Origin: Ramlibacter sp. | Lineage (GTDB): Bacteria > Pseudomonadota > Gammaproteobacteria > Burkholderiales > Burkholderiaceae_C | NCBI GenBank assembly: GCA_019449555.1 | Contig: JAGRPN010000130.1 | Coordinates: forward strand, 1-35,011 | Length of the DNA: 35,011 nucleotides | Direction of reading: 5' to 3' | Shown here: positions 15,336-23,980 of the stretch, piece after piece | How the letters are laid out: each line of letters opens with the position of its first letter | Position numbering within the stretch: position 1 is the stretch's first letter | Notes under the pieces: model-generated | Seen by the model: the letters and a program-made list of their open reading frames with translations, nothing else | What the model was told of the DNA's origin: nothing | Database searches by the model: none | Made by a program: the position numbers and the translations under genes

Positions 15336-17147
15336 ATGCTCATCTCTCCGGCCCCGGCCCGGCCCGCCACCCGCTGGGCCTGGCTGCCTGCGCAAGGCCA
15401 TTGGAAGTACCACCTGCTGCTGGCGGGCGTCGGCGTTTGCGTGCTGGGCCCGCTGGCCGGTGTCACCGCGGCATACATGAACTTCTCGCTGGGCTTTTTC
15501 GTGGGCGGGCAGGTGCTGGCCGGCCTGCTGGGCTCCACAGTCACGGCAGGCTACGGCAGCGACGGCAAGCACGGCGCCAATTACATCCAGACCGCGGCGG
15601 CCTCGGTCGCGAGCATGAGCGGCATGGGCGTGCTGCTGCAGGCGATGGTGTGGCTGGGCCTGCCGCAACCGCCGGCCTGGCGGCTGGCCGCGTACCTGTT
15701 GTGCATCGGCATGTTCGGCGCCGGCGTGGGCATGCTGTACACACCGGTGCTGGTGGACCGCATGCGTCTCGCGTTTCCCTCCGGGCTGGCGGTCGCGAAC
15801 ATCCTGCGGGCGCTCACGGACCCGGCGCTGCTGCGACGCTCGATCGGCAAATTGGGCGGCGGAGTGGTGGCCGGCCTGGGGCTCGGGCTCGCCGCCGCCC
15901 GGGTCCCGTTGCTGGGTGCCATCGAGCTGTCCGCCTCGACTTTCGGCGCGGGCATGGTGGTGGGCGCGCGCATCGGCATCCCGGCGGTGATCGGTGGGCT
16001 GACCGGCTGGACGCTGCAGCCGTATTTCGTGGCGATCGGCTGGCTGCAGGCCGGCGATCCGTTTCGCAAGATCATGTTCCTCATCGCGCTGGGCACGATC
16101 ATGGGCGCCGCGCTGGTCGATCTGGCGGTGATCTTCTGGCGAGTCGGGCAACAGTGGCGTTCGCGTTCCAACGCCGTGGCCAATGCGCAGCCGCCGGCCG
16201 ACTGGCAACGCGTGCACAGCGCACGCCTGCTCATGTGGATCGCATGCTGGGGCGCCGGCATCGTGGTCACCGGGCATTGGGTACTGGGGCAGCCGATGGG
16301 TTTTCTCGCGCTCGCCGTTGCGCTCGTGTTCGTGTTCGCGATGGTCAACGGCATTTCCGCCGGCGTCAGCGATTCCAACCCGATCTCGTCGGCATTCGTG
16401 ATGGCCATCGTGTTGATGGCGGCACTCGGGCTGAAGGACCCCGGCGTGGGGCTCATGGCCGGCGCGGTGCTGCTGGTCGGGGTCAGCGTGGCCGGCGACA
16501 TGCAGCAGGACCGCTCCACCGGCTGGCGGCTGGGCACGAACCGCGTCGTCCAGTTCCGCTACCAGGCGCTGGGCATCCTCATGGGCGCGTTGCTGGCGGT
16601 GGGCTTCGCGCGATTGTTCATGGACGCGTACCCTGTGTTGTTGCTGGACCAGACGGTGATGAAGGCCGGCCAGCAGCCGGCCGAGTGGAATGCAGCGATG
16701 ACCTACAAGTTCGTCGGGGTGTTGCGCAGCCTCACCGACGACAAACCGTTCCAGCGCACAGCCATTGCCGTGGGCATCGCCATCGGCGCCGCGATCGAGC
16801 TGCTGCGCAAAGTGATCCGCTCGCGCGCCGGCTACCAGCGCAAGGTGACTGCCGGCGGAGCGGCCCGCGTGTTCGACTTCGCGCTCGATGCGGTGGTCCT
16901 GCCGTCGCCGTACGCGCTGTCGTTCGGGGGTTTCGTCAACCTGCCGACGTCGCTGTGGTTCGGCGCGGGCGGGGTCGTGGCCAGCCTGCTGGAGACGCGC
17001 TCCCGCGGTGGCCGCAACGCCAATGCCGCGTTACCGCCGGACATGAGCGGCACCTCGCTGTTCGGCGGCGGGCTGATCTCGGGCGATGCGCTCGCCGCGC
17101 TGGCGCTGGGCGCCGCCGGGCTGTTCGCCGCCGTGGCCGCGACGTGA
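15336..17147 (+). CDS. OPT-family oligopeptide/metal-chelate transporter
   Basis: The 603-residue protein is almost entirely hydrophobic, with about 14 predicted membrane segments, and carries the OPT/YSL pattern: GVTAAYMNFSLGFFVGG near residue 45, RMRLAFPSGLAVANILRAL near 143, and NGISAGVSDSNPISSAFV near the middle. The family moves small peptides or metal chelates with protons. It begins 59 bp after the FAH gene on the same strand and may be co-transcribed, which would make it a candidate importer for the hydrolase pathway; that link is inference only. Confidence 0.88.
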   Translation: MLISPAPARPATRWAWLPAQGHWKYHLLLAGVGVCVLGPLAGVTAAYMNFSLGFFVGGQVLAGLLGSTVTAGYGSDGKHGANYIQTAAASVASMSGMGVLLQAMVWLGLPQPPAWRLAAYLLCIGMFGAGVGMLYTPVLVDRMRLAFPSGLAVANILRALTDPALLRRSIGKLGGGVVAGLGLGLAAARVPLLGAIELSASTFGAGMVVGARIGIPAVIGGLTGWTLQPYFVAIGWLQAGDPFRKIMFLIALGTIMGAALVDLAVIFWRVGQQWRSRSNAVANAQPPADWQRVHSARLLMWIACWGAGIVVTGHWVLGQPMGFLALAVALVFVFAMVNGISAGVSDSNPISSAFVMAIVLMAALGLKDPGVGLMAGAVLLVGVSVAGDMQQDRSTGWRLGTNRVVQFRYQALGILMGALLAVGFARLFMDAYPVLLLDQTVMKAGQQPAEWNAAMTYKFVGVLRSLTDDKPFQRTAIAVGIAIGAAIELLRKVIRSRAGYQRKVTAGGAARVFDFALDAVVLPSPYALSFGGFVNLPTSLWFGAGGVVASLLETRSRGGRNANAALPPDMSGTSLFGGGLISGDALAALALGAAGLFAAVAAT

Positions 17148-17199
17148 AACAGACACATCCCGTCGCACGCCGCGCGGCGGCGCGGAACACAATCGGGCC

Positions 17200-17622
17200 G
17201 TGAACGATGATCCGTACGACCTGCAGCGATTTGTCGAAGCGCAGGCGCCTTTCTACGAGGAGGCGCTGGCGGAACTGCGCGCCGGGCGCAAGCGCACGCA
17301 CTGGATGTGGTTCATGATTCCGCAGATCGCCGGGCTCGGTCACAGCGCGATGGCGCAGCGCTATGCCATCCAATCGCTGGACGAAGCCAAGGCCTATCTG
17401 GCGCATCCGCTGCTCGGAAGCCGCTTGCGCGAATGCGCGCATGCCGTGTTCGAGGTGCGGGACCGGTCGATCCACGAAATCTTCGGCGCGCCGGACGACC
17501 TGAAATTCCGCTCCTCGATGACGCTGTTCGAGCGCGCCGATCCGGCGGACCCGGTGTTCGCGCAATGCCTGAAGAAATATTTCGCGGGCGAGCCCGACCG
17601 CCAGACGCTGGCCCTGCTGTGA
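17200..17622 (+). CDS. DUF1810 family protein
   Basis: The 140-residue soluble protein contains DPYDLQRFVEAQ, THWMWFMIPQIAGLG, and the later HPLLGSRLRECAHAV, all hallmarks of DUF1810 (often mislabelled calpastatin). Function is unknown. The open frame begins at 17086 inside the OPT gene, but the family start fits the GTG at 17200 (VNDDPYDL); the first 38 codons are a shadow of the transporter. It converges on otsA, 25 bp away. Confidence 0.88.
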   Translation: MNDDPYDLQRFVEAQAPFYEEALAELRAGRKRTHWMWFMIPQIAGLGHSAMAQRYAIQSLDEAKAYLAHPLLGSRLRECAHAVFEVRDRSIHEIFGAPDDLKFRSSMTLFERADPADPVFAQCLKKYFAGEPDRQTLALL

Positions 17623-17647
17623 ACCGAACGCGGCGAAGCGCTCTTCG

Positions 17648-19066
17648 CTACAGCCGCAGCCAGGGCGTGCCGGTTTCTTCCGCCTTGGCTTTCGCGAGCA
17701 TTTCCAGGAACGTGTCGCACCACCAGTGCACGTCGTAGCGGCGGATCGTCGCCATCAGCGCCTGGTGCCGCGCACGCCGCTCTTCCAGCGGCATCTGCAG
17801 CGCCAGGTGAATGGCGTTGGCCGTACCTTCGATGTCGTACGGGTTGACCAGCAGCGCTTCACGCAACTGCTCGGCCGCACCGGCAAAGCGCGACAGCACC
17901 AGCACGCCCGGATCCTGCGGGTCCTGCGCGACGACGAACTCCTTGGCGACGAGGTTCATCCCGTCGCGCAGCGGTGTCACCAGCGCCACGCGGCTCGCGC
18001 GGTACAGGCCGGGCAGCCGCGTGCGCGCCACCGTGCGATGCATGTACCGCACCGGCATCCAGTCCAGTTCGCCGAAGTTGCCGTTGATCGAACCGCACAG
18101 GCTTTCCAGCTCGTGCAGGATGTCGTTGTAGGCGCTGACGTCCTCGCGGCTGGGCGATGCGATCTGGATCAGGGTCGCGCTGTTGTGGGTTTCGGGATAA
18201 CGCTGCAGCAATTCACGGAAGGCGCGCATGCGCTGCGGCAGGCCTTTCGAATAGTCGAGGCGATCCACGCCGACCAGCAGCTTGCGGCGGCAGTATTCGC
18301 GTCGCATGCGCTCGTGCATTTCGCGCCCTTCGGGGGCTTCGGTGAGCGCCGTGAATTCGTCCACGTCGATCCCGATCGGGAACGCGCCAGCCTGCACCGT
18401 GCGGTTGAAGGCGCGCCACCGGCCGTCGCCCAGATCCTGCGCGTGGGCCTCGGCTTCGACGTAGTTGCAGAAATGCGAATGGTCCGCGCGACTCTGGAAC
18501 CCGACCAGGTCGTAGGCGAACAGCGCGCGTATCAGCCAGTCGTGCCCCGGGATCGCCGCCAGGATCAGCGGCGGCGGCAGCGGGATGTGCAGGAAGAAGC
18601 CGATGCGGTGATTGCTGCCGAGCGCGCGCAGCTCGGCCGCGAGCGGGATCAGGTGGTAGTCATGGACCCAGATGATGTCGTCGTCGCGCAGCAGCGGCAT
18701 CAGGCGGCGCGCGAACAGCTGGTTCACGTGCCGGTAGCCCGCGATGTAGCCCGCATCGAAGTCGGCCAGGTCCAGGCGGTAGTGGAACACCGGCCACAAC
18801 ACGCCATTCGAGTAACCCAGGTAGTAGGCGTCGTGGTCCTGGCGCCCCAGGTCCATCGTCACCAGCTTCACCGGGCCGGCCTGCTGGGTGTGCAGCTTGC
18901 TTTCCTGCGCATCGCGGCCGTCGGACGGCTCGACGATGCGGCCGCTCCAGCCGAACCACAAACCCCCGGTGTTGTTGAGCACCTCGGCCAGCGCGACCGC
19001 CAGCCCGCCGGCCGCCGTCTTGCGTGGATCGGCAAGACGGTTGGAGACGACGACCAGGCGCGGCAT
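17648..19066 (-). CDS. otsA: Trehalose-6-phosphate synthase
   Basis: OtsA (472 residues, GT20) joins glucose from UDP-glucose to glucose-6-phosphate. Motifs include VVVSNRLADP at the N-terminus, the TAAGGLAVAL loop, WVHDYHLIPLAAELR, and the nucleotide-sugar site RDGMNLVAKEFVVAQ. It is the last gene of an otsB-GH15-otsA run; it starts 18 bases after the GH15 stop. The product is cytoplasmic and serves osmotic and desiccation tolerance through trehalose. Length and motifs are complete. Confidence 0.96.
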   Translation of the reverse strand: MPRLVVVSNRLADPRKTAAGGLAVALAEVLNNTGGLWFGWSGRIVEPSDGRDAQESKLHTQQAGPVKLVTMDLGRQDHDAYYLGYSNGVLWPVFHYRLDLADFDAGYIAGYRHVNQLFARRLMPLLRDDDIIWVHDYHLIPLAAELRALGSNHRIGFFLHIPLPPPLILAAIPGHDWLIRALFAYDLVGFQSRADHSHFCNYVEAEAHAQDLGDGRWRAFNRTVQAGAFPIGIDVDEFTALTEAPEGREMHERMRREYCRRKLLVGVDRLDYSKGLPQRMRAFRELLQRYPETHNSATLIQIASPSREDVSAYNDILHELESLCGSINGNFGELDWMPVRYMHRTVARTRLPGLYRASRVALVTPLRDGMNLVAKEFVVAQDPQDPGVLVLSRFAGAAEQLREALLVNPYDIEGTANAIHLALQMPLEERRARHQALMATIRRYDVHWWCDTFLEMLAKAKAEETGTPWLRL

Positions 19067-19084
19067 GGAAATTGCGGCGTCGGC

Positions 19085-20887
19085 CTAGATCACGGTGTCC
19101 CAGGGCGCCGACAAACGCACGGCGGCGTTGATCAGGCCGACCATGGAATAGGTCTGGGGGAAGTTGCCCCACATCTCGCCGGTGACCGGATGGGTGTCCT
19201 CCGACAGCAGCCCCAGGTGGTTGCGGCTCTTGAGCATCACCTCGAAGATCTCGCGGGCCTGGCCGCGCCGGCCGATGCGCGCGAGCGCGTCGATGCGCCA
19301 GAAGGTGCAGATGTTGAACGCGGTCTCCGGCTTGCCGAAATCGTCGGGGGCCTCGTAACGGCGCATGTACGGGCCGTCGCACAGCGAGCGCTCGAGCGCG
19401 TCCACCGTCGCGATGAAGCGCGAATCGTTCGGGTCGATGAAGCCGACCTCGACCATCAGCAGCGCGCTGGCATCCAGGTCGCGCCCGCCGAAGCTCTCGA
19501 CAAAAGCCTGGCGCTGTTCATTCCACGCCTCGCGCAGGATGCGCCCGCGCACGACGTCGGCGCGCTCGCGCCAGAAGCGGATCCGCTCGGGCAGCTTCAG
19601 CGTCGACGCCACCTTGGCGAGCCGGTCGCAGCCGGCCCAGCTCATCAGCGCCGACGACGTGTGGATGCGGGCGCGCGTGCGCAGCTCCCACATGCCTGCG
19701 TCGGGCTGGTCATAGACCCGAAACGCCTGCTCGCCCACGGCCTCGAGGTAGCCGAACTCGTTGCGCCCGGCGCGCCGGAACAGCCGGTTGTCATGGAACG
19801 ATTGCGACGCGCCCAGGATGATGTTGCCGTACACGTCGTGCTGGAAATGTTCCTGCGCCTGGTTGCCCACCCGCACCGGGCCCTGGCCGCGATAGCCGGG
19901 CAGGTGGTCCAGGATCGCCTCGGGCAACTGCTCTTCCTGGCCGATGCCGTAGAGGGGCTGGATATGGCCGCCGCGCGAACGCACCACGATGTTGTTGAGC
20001 CAGCGCAGGTAGTCCTCCATCGTGCCCACTTCCGACAGGCTGTTGAGTGCCCGCACCACGAAGAACGCGTCGCGCAACCAGCAAAAACGGTAGTCCCAGT
20101 TGCGCCCGCTGTTGGGCGCCTCCGGGATGCTGGTGGTCATGGCCGCCACGATCGCGCCGGTGTCCTCGAACAGCGATAGCTTGAGCGTGATGGCGGCGCG
20201 GATCACGGCCTCCTGCCATTCCAGCGGGATTGCCAGCCGCCGCGCCCAGGTGGCCCAATAGCTGGCGGTTTCCTGCTCGAACAGGCGCGCCGTTTCCTCG
20301 ATGCCGCCCATCAGCGTCTCGTCCGGTCCCAGGATGAAATTCATCTGGCGATCGACCACGAAGAAGGTTTCGGCCAGCACGTAATTGAGCGGCGCGTCGC
20401 TGGTCAGCCGCACGGTCTGCGGCGTGCCGACATAGCGGATGTGGTGGCTTCCCTGCGTGAGCGTGGGCAGCTGGCGGCCCCAGTCGAAGCGCGGACGCAT
20501 CACCACTCGCACCCTCGGCGTGCCGGAAATCACCTTCACGCGCCGGATGATCGTCAGCGGCCGGAACAGGCGGTCGCGGCTGCTGAAGCGCGGCGCGAAA
20601 TCGGTGATCTCGACTCCCTGCCCCTGGTGGTCGAACAGGCGCGTGCGCAGGATGGCGGTGTTGGGCCGGTAATCCTGTTCGCTGCGCTCGAAGCCCTCGA
20701 TCTCGAAGGCCCAGACGCTGCCGTTGTCGCTCGGATCGAGCAGTGCGTTGAACACGGGGTCGCCGTCGAAGCGCGGCAGGCAGCACCAGACCATCCGGCC
20801 GCGCTCGTCGATGAGCGCGCTGTATGCGCAGTTGCCGATCACGCCGAGATTCAGGGACGCCGGGACTTGCTCGAGGGGAGGGTTCAT
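19085..20887 (-). CDS. GH15-family glycoside hydrolase (glucoamylase/trehalase type)
   Basis: The 600-residue protein has an N-terminal beta domain (LGVIGNCAYSALIDERG; about 1-210) and a GH15 alpha/alpha barrel. Motifs are NWDYRFCWLRDAFF, then a glutamate-rich QEEQLPEAILDHLPGYRG region holding the likely general acid, VYGNIILG, and GEMWGNFPQTYSM with the likely base. GH15 contains glucoamylases, dextran glucosidases and mycobacterial-type trehalases. Placement between otsB and otsA suggests a trehalase that limits trehalose, or an enzyme supplying glucose from glycogen; I cannot separate these. The ATG at 20887 overlaps the otsB stop by 4 bases (ATGA), so it is coupled to otsB. No signal peptide is seen, so it is cytoplasmic. 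Confidence 0.88.
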   Translation of the reverse strand: MNPPLEQVPASLNLGVIGNCAYSALIDERGRMVWCCLPRFDGDPVFNALLDPSDNGSVWAFEIEGFERSEQDYRPNTAILRTRLFDHQGQGVEITDFAPRFSSRDRLFRPLTIIRRVKVISGTPRVRVVMRPRFDWGRQLPTLTQGSHHIRYVGTPQTVRLTSDAPLNYVLAETFFVVDRQMNFILGPDETLMGGIEETARLFEQETASYWATWARRLAIPLEWQEAVIRAAITLKLSLFEDTGAIVAAMTTSIPEAPNSGRNWDYRFCWLRDAFFVVRALNSLSEVGTMEDYLRWLNNIVVRSRGGHIQPLYGIGQEEQLPEAILDHLPGYRGQGPVRVGNQAQEHFQHDVYGNIILGASQSFHDNRLFRRAGRNEFGYLEAVGEQAFRVYDQPDAGMWELRTRARIHTSSALMSWAGCDRLAKVASTLKLPERIRFWRERADVVRGRILREAWNEQRQAFVESFGGRDLDASALLMVEVGFIDPNDSRFIATVDALERSLCDGPYMRRYEAPDDFGKPETAFNICTFWRIDALARIGRRGQAREIFEVMLKSRNHLGLLSEDTHPVTGEMWGNFPQTYSMVGLINAAVRLSAPWDTVI

Positions 20888-21627
20888 GCGCTCACCTTTG
20901 GGGCCTTGGCCGCCACGGCCCGTTGCAGCTCGAAACGCAGGTCGGCGGGGGACGCGATTCGATGCCATGCGACGGTGGAACCTTCGCCGACCTTGACGCC
21001 GAGGCCCTGCATGCGCTGCACGGTGGAGAAACCCACTTCATCGGTGAAATCTTCGCCGACGAACACCGGCAACCGGCCCGCCAAGGGCGGCTCCTGCAGG
21101 AACGCCTCGATCGCATGGCCCTTGCTTGCGCCGCCCGGCTTGGCCTCGACGACCATCTTGCCGCGCAGGAGCGTGAGCCCGGGCGACTCCTCGACAGCCG
21201 CCTGCATCGCGCCCAGGCACAGCGGCTCGAGCTCGGGCGCCTGGCGGTAATGCAACGCCACCGAGCCCCGCTTGTTTTCCACGCGCAGCAGGGGATGCTG
21301 GTCCTTCAGCGCCAGCGCCGTCTGCTCGACGAGTTGCAGCGGATGCGTCGCAAGCAGGCTCACCTCGCCGTCGGAGCGGCGCCGCTCCGTGCCGTGCACG
21401 CCGGCCACCGGCAGGCGCAGCGGATGCAGGAACGCGTCGATCTGTTCGATCGGCCGGCCGGAGATCAAGGCCAGCGCGCCGGCCAGATACTTGTCCAGTG
21501 ACTGCAGCGTGCTCACCAGTCCCGACGGCACGATCACGGCGTCGGGCTGCGGCGCCAGGTCCACCAGCGTGCCGTCGAAATCCAGGAACAGCGCGCACGA
21601 TGGGCAAAGAATGTCCACAAAATTCAT
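20884..21627 (-). CDS. otsB: Trehalose-6-phosphate phosphatase
   Basis: OtsB (247 residues) removes phosphate from trehalose-6-phosphate. It is a HAD phosphatase: DFDGTL at 16-21 (nucleophile Asp16), SGRPIEQI (motif II region), GVHGTERR, KMVVEAKPGGASKG and VFVGEDFTDEVGF (motif IV). The ATG at 21627 gives the family start MNFVDILCP; the open frame continues 23 codons upstream without conservation. It heads the trehalose operon, and its upstream region holds several inverted repeats. Confidence 0.95.
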   Translation of the reverse strand: MNFVDILCPSCALFLDFDGTLVDLAPQPDAVIVPSGLVSTLQSLDKYLAGALALISGRPIEQIDAFLHPLRLPVAGVHGTERRRSDGEVSLLATHPLQLVEQTALALKDQHPLLRVENKRGSVALHYRQAPELEPLCLGAMQAAVEESPGLTLLRGKMVVEAKPGGASKGHAIEAFLQEPPLAGRLPVFVGEDFTDEVGFSTVQRMQGLGVKVGEGSTVAWHRIASPADLRFELQRAVAAKAPKVSA

Positions 21628-21850
21628 GTTGTCTGACCCTAGCAGAGCCTGCGTACGAGGACTAGGCGGACCGCGCGCTTGCAGGCGTAGGACCAAGCCT
21701 ACGGTCCCATGGGAATGATGACCTCAAAAATGGAAGTTTGCAGCAGGCGAATACAAACTTCCGGCCGCCTTCCGGAGGCCCAGCACTTTGCGGGCGCGTG
21801 GCATAAGCTTCGCATGTTTTCAACGCCGGGTTGCCACCCACGTCACGACC
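21628..21850. promoter_or_regulatory. Divergent promoter region of the trehalose operon
   Basis: This 223-bp region lies between otsB and the divergent enoyl-CoA hydratase gene. It holds a perfect inverted repeat CGTAGG-ACCAAG-CCTACG (21686-21703) and a wider one, GGAAGTTTG (21732-21740) with CAAACTTCC (21754-21762). A degenerate second copy of the first site's left part, GCGTACGAGGA, lies at 21651-21661, 34 bases away. These are plausible operators for stress control of otsB, but no known regulator can be named and no clear -35/-10 pair was found. Confidence 0.45.
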
Positions 21851-22645
21851 ATGGACTATTCCAGCTATCGCACGATCGCCGTCACCCGCCGCGGCCCGGA
21901 GGGCACCGTGCTCGATCTGCAGATGCGTGCGCTCAACGGCAAGTTGCCCATCGCGGACCATGACGGCCATCGCGAGCTGGCCGAGATCTGGCGCGATGTC
22001 GGTGCGGACGACTCCGTGCGCTGTGCCGTGCTGCGCGGCGAAGGGCAGGGTTTTTCCGGCGGCGGCGATCTGGCTCTGGTCGAGGACATGGCTGCGGACT
22101 TCGCGGTGCGCACACGCGTGTGGAAGGAGGCGCGCGACCTCGTCTATGGCGTGATCAATTGCGACAAGCCGATCGTCAGCGCCATCCATGGCCCGGCCGT
22201 GGGCGCCGGCCTCGTCGCCGGCCTGCTGGCTGACATCTCGATCGCGGGCAAGAAGGCGAGGATCGTGGACGGGCATACCCGGCTGGGCGTCGCGGCGGGC
22301 GACCATGCGGCCATCGTGTGGCCGCTGCTGTGCGGCCTCGCCAAAGCCAAGTATTACCTCATGCTTTGCGAGAGCATCAGCGGCGAAGAGGCCGAGCGCA
22401 TCGGGCTGGTTTCCCTCGCCGTGGACGACGACCAATTGCTGCCGAAGGCGTACGAAATTGCCGATCGGCTGGCGAGCGGGTCGCAAAGTGCCATCCGCTG
22501 GACCAAGTACTCGCTGAACAACTGGCTGCGCCAGGCCGGACCCGCGTTCGACACCTCGCTGGCGCTCGAATTCATGGGGTTTGCCGGGCCCGATGTGAAG
22601 GAAGGCATCGCGTCGCTGCGCCAGCGCCGGCCGCCCAGATTCTGA
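21851..22645 (+). CDS. Enoyl-CoA hydratase/isomerase family protein
   Basis: The 264-residue crotonase-fold protein has the oxyanion-hole motifs [16 protein letters not shown] (about residue 61) and [20 protein letters not shown] (about 114), typical of CoA-thioester hydratases and isomerases. The canonical catalytic glutamates of mitochondrial hydratase are not clearly placed, so the exact reaction is open. The ATG at 21851 ([11 protein letters not shown]) is preferred; the open frame runs 21 codons further without conservation. It is divergent from otsB and followed by the PCuAC gene after 32 bp. Confidence 0.88.
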   Translation: MDYSSYRTIAVTRRGPEGTVLDLQMRALNGKLPIADHDGHRELAEIWRDVGADDSVRCAVLRGEGQGFSGGGDLALVEDMAADFAVRTRVWKEARDLVYGVINCDKPIVSAIHGPAVGAGLVAGLLADISIAGKKARIVDGHTRLGVAAGDHAAIVWPLLCGLAKAKYYLMLCESISGEEAERIGLVSLAVDDDQLLPKAYEIADRLASGSQSAIRWTKYSLNNWLRQAGPAFDTSLALEFMGFAGPDVKEGIASLRQRRPPRF

Positions 22646-22677
22646 TGCCGATAATGGCGCACCGAAGGATGAATCCG

Positions 22678-23190
22678 ATGAAGAAGAACCTGTTCCGCCG
22701 TGTCGCGGTCGCCGCGACCCTGGCCATTGCTTCAGCCGCGCTCGCGCAGGTCCTGCCGCCGAAAGTCGAGGGCGCCTGGGTGCGCAGTTCCGTGCCCGGC
22801 CAGCAGGGCACGGGCGCGTTCATGAAAATCACGGCGCCACAGCCGCTTGAACTGGTCGGCATTTCCACGCCGGCCGCCGGCATCGCCGAGGTCCATGAGA
22901 TGAGGCTGGAGGGCGAAATCATGCGGATGCGCCCGTTGCCCAAACTCGAGCTTCCGGCCGGGCGCACCGTCGAACTCAAGCCCGGTGGCTATCACCTGAT
23001 GCTGCAGGATTTGAAGCAGCCGCTGCGCGCCGGCAGTACCGTGCCGCTCACGATGGTGTTCCGGGATGCCAAGGGGGCCGAAACGAAGCTGGAGCTGCAA
23101 GTGCCGGTCGGCACCACGGCCCCCGGCGCCAAAGCGGGTGCGCCGGCGAAGAGCATGGGCGAGCATTCCATGGATGCGCACAAACACTGA
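22678..23190 (+). CDS. Periplasmic copper chaperone, PCuAC family
   Basis: The 170-residue protein has a signal peptide (MKKNLFRRVAVAATLAIASA, cleavage near ALA-Q at 23/24) and a PCuAC domain. The copper site fits the family rule H-X10-M-X21-H-X-M exactly: His73, Met84, His106 and Met108. The family passes Cu(I) to cytochrome c oxidase, often with Sco. The C-terminus adds a His/Met-rich tail (GEHSMDAHKH), a possible second copper site. ATG 22678 is chosen since GAAGGA (22664-22669) is spaced 8 bases from it; ATG 22669 would overlap that site. No sco gene adjoins it. Confidence 0.93.
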   Translation: MKKNLFRRVAVAATLAIASAALAQVLPPKVEGAWVRSSVPGQQGTGAFMKITAPQPLELVGISTPAAGIAEVHEMRLEGEIMRMRPLPKLELPAGRTVELKPGGYHLMLQDLKQPLRAGSTVPLTMVFRDAKGAETKLELQVPVGTTAPGAKAGAPAKSMGEHSMDAHKH

Positions 23191-23261
23191 TACGGCTCGC
23201 CTCGCGGCGGATGGGCGCTTGGAGTAAGCTGTCCGGACAGACACTCGCAGCGGGGCCCGGC

Positions 23262-23963
23262 ATGAGCAACAACGAGAATTTCGGCTTCGGTAAGTTCGTG
23301 CCCGGTTTCGATTTCCTGCAGAACCTCGCCAAGGGGGCTTCGCAGGCTCTGCCACAGATGCCGAACCTGTCGAACTGGGTCGCGCCCACGCTCAACCTGG
23401 AAGAGCTGGAAAAGCGCATCGGTGAACTCAAGGCGGTCCATTTCTGGCTCGACCAGAACTCGAAGGCGCTCGGCGCCACCATCCAGGCGCTCGAAGTTCA
23501 GAAAATGACGCTTGCAACGCTCAAGGGCATGAATTTCAATATGGGCGACGTTGCGAACGCATTGAAACTCAAAGCGGCGGACACGATGTTCGCCGGGGCG
23601 CAAGAGGTCAGCGGCGGGGCGGCCGATGCGGCAGGGAGCGTCGCGGACGCGGCGGCTGGCGCCTCGGCGAAGCGCGCCGCGCACAAGAGCGGCAAGGCAG
23701 CGCAGGCGCGGGCGGCGTCCACCGGCGTGGTGGATCCGCTGCAGTGGTGGGGCGCCCTGACGCAACAGTTCCAGCAGATTGCCGCCACGGCAATGAAGGA
23801 TGTCGCCGCGCAAACGGCGGTGGACACGGCGCGCAGCGTGGCAACCGGGGCAGCGAAGGACGCCATGAAGACCGGCGCCGCCATGGTGAAAGCCGCGACC
23901 GGTGCGGGGCGCAAGACAGTGCCCCGGCGCCGGCCGTCGAAGAAAGCGGGCGCCGATCGCTAA
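23262..23963 (+). CDS. phaM: PhaM-type polyhydroxyalkanoate granule regulatory protein
   Basis: The 233-residue protein opens with FGKFVPGFDFLQNLAKG and continues WVAPTLNLEELEKRIGELKAV and IQALEVQKMTLATLKGMN, the signature of PhaM. In Ralstonia eutropha PhaM activates the PHA synthase, controls granule number and links granules to the nucleoid. A coiled-coil helix spans about residues 45-90, an alanine-rich middle follows, then a basic tail (GRKTVPRRRPSKKAG) that would bind DNA. No other pha genes are present here. The start at 23262 lacks a strong ribosome-binding site, though family similarity fixes it well. Confidence 0.9.
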   Translation: MSNNENFGFGKFVPGFDFLQNLAKGASQALPQMPNLSNWVAPTLNLEELEKRIGELKAVHFWLDQNSKALGATIQALEVQKMTLATLKGMNFNMGDVANALKLKAADTMFAGAQEVSGGAADAAGSVADAAAGASAKRAAHKSGKAAQARAASTGVVDPLQWWGALTQQFQQIAATAMKDVAAQTAVDTARSVATGAAKDAMKTGAAMVKAATGAGRKTVPRRRPSKKAGADR

Positions 23964-23980
23964 CGTGAGTGGCAGGCGCC

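Noticed and set aside
14586-16277. 563-codon minus-strand open frame
   Set aside because: It is antisense to the FAH and OPT genes, histidine/arginine-rich, with no recognisable domain.
17726-20179. 817-codon plus-strand open frame
   Set aside because: It is antisense to otsA and the GH15 gene. The translation is rich in H, R, Q, A and D without domains, as expected from the reverse of GC-rich genes, while both minus-strand genes show full family motifs.
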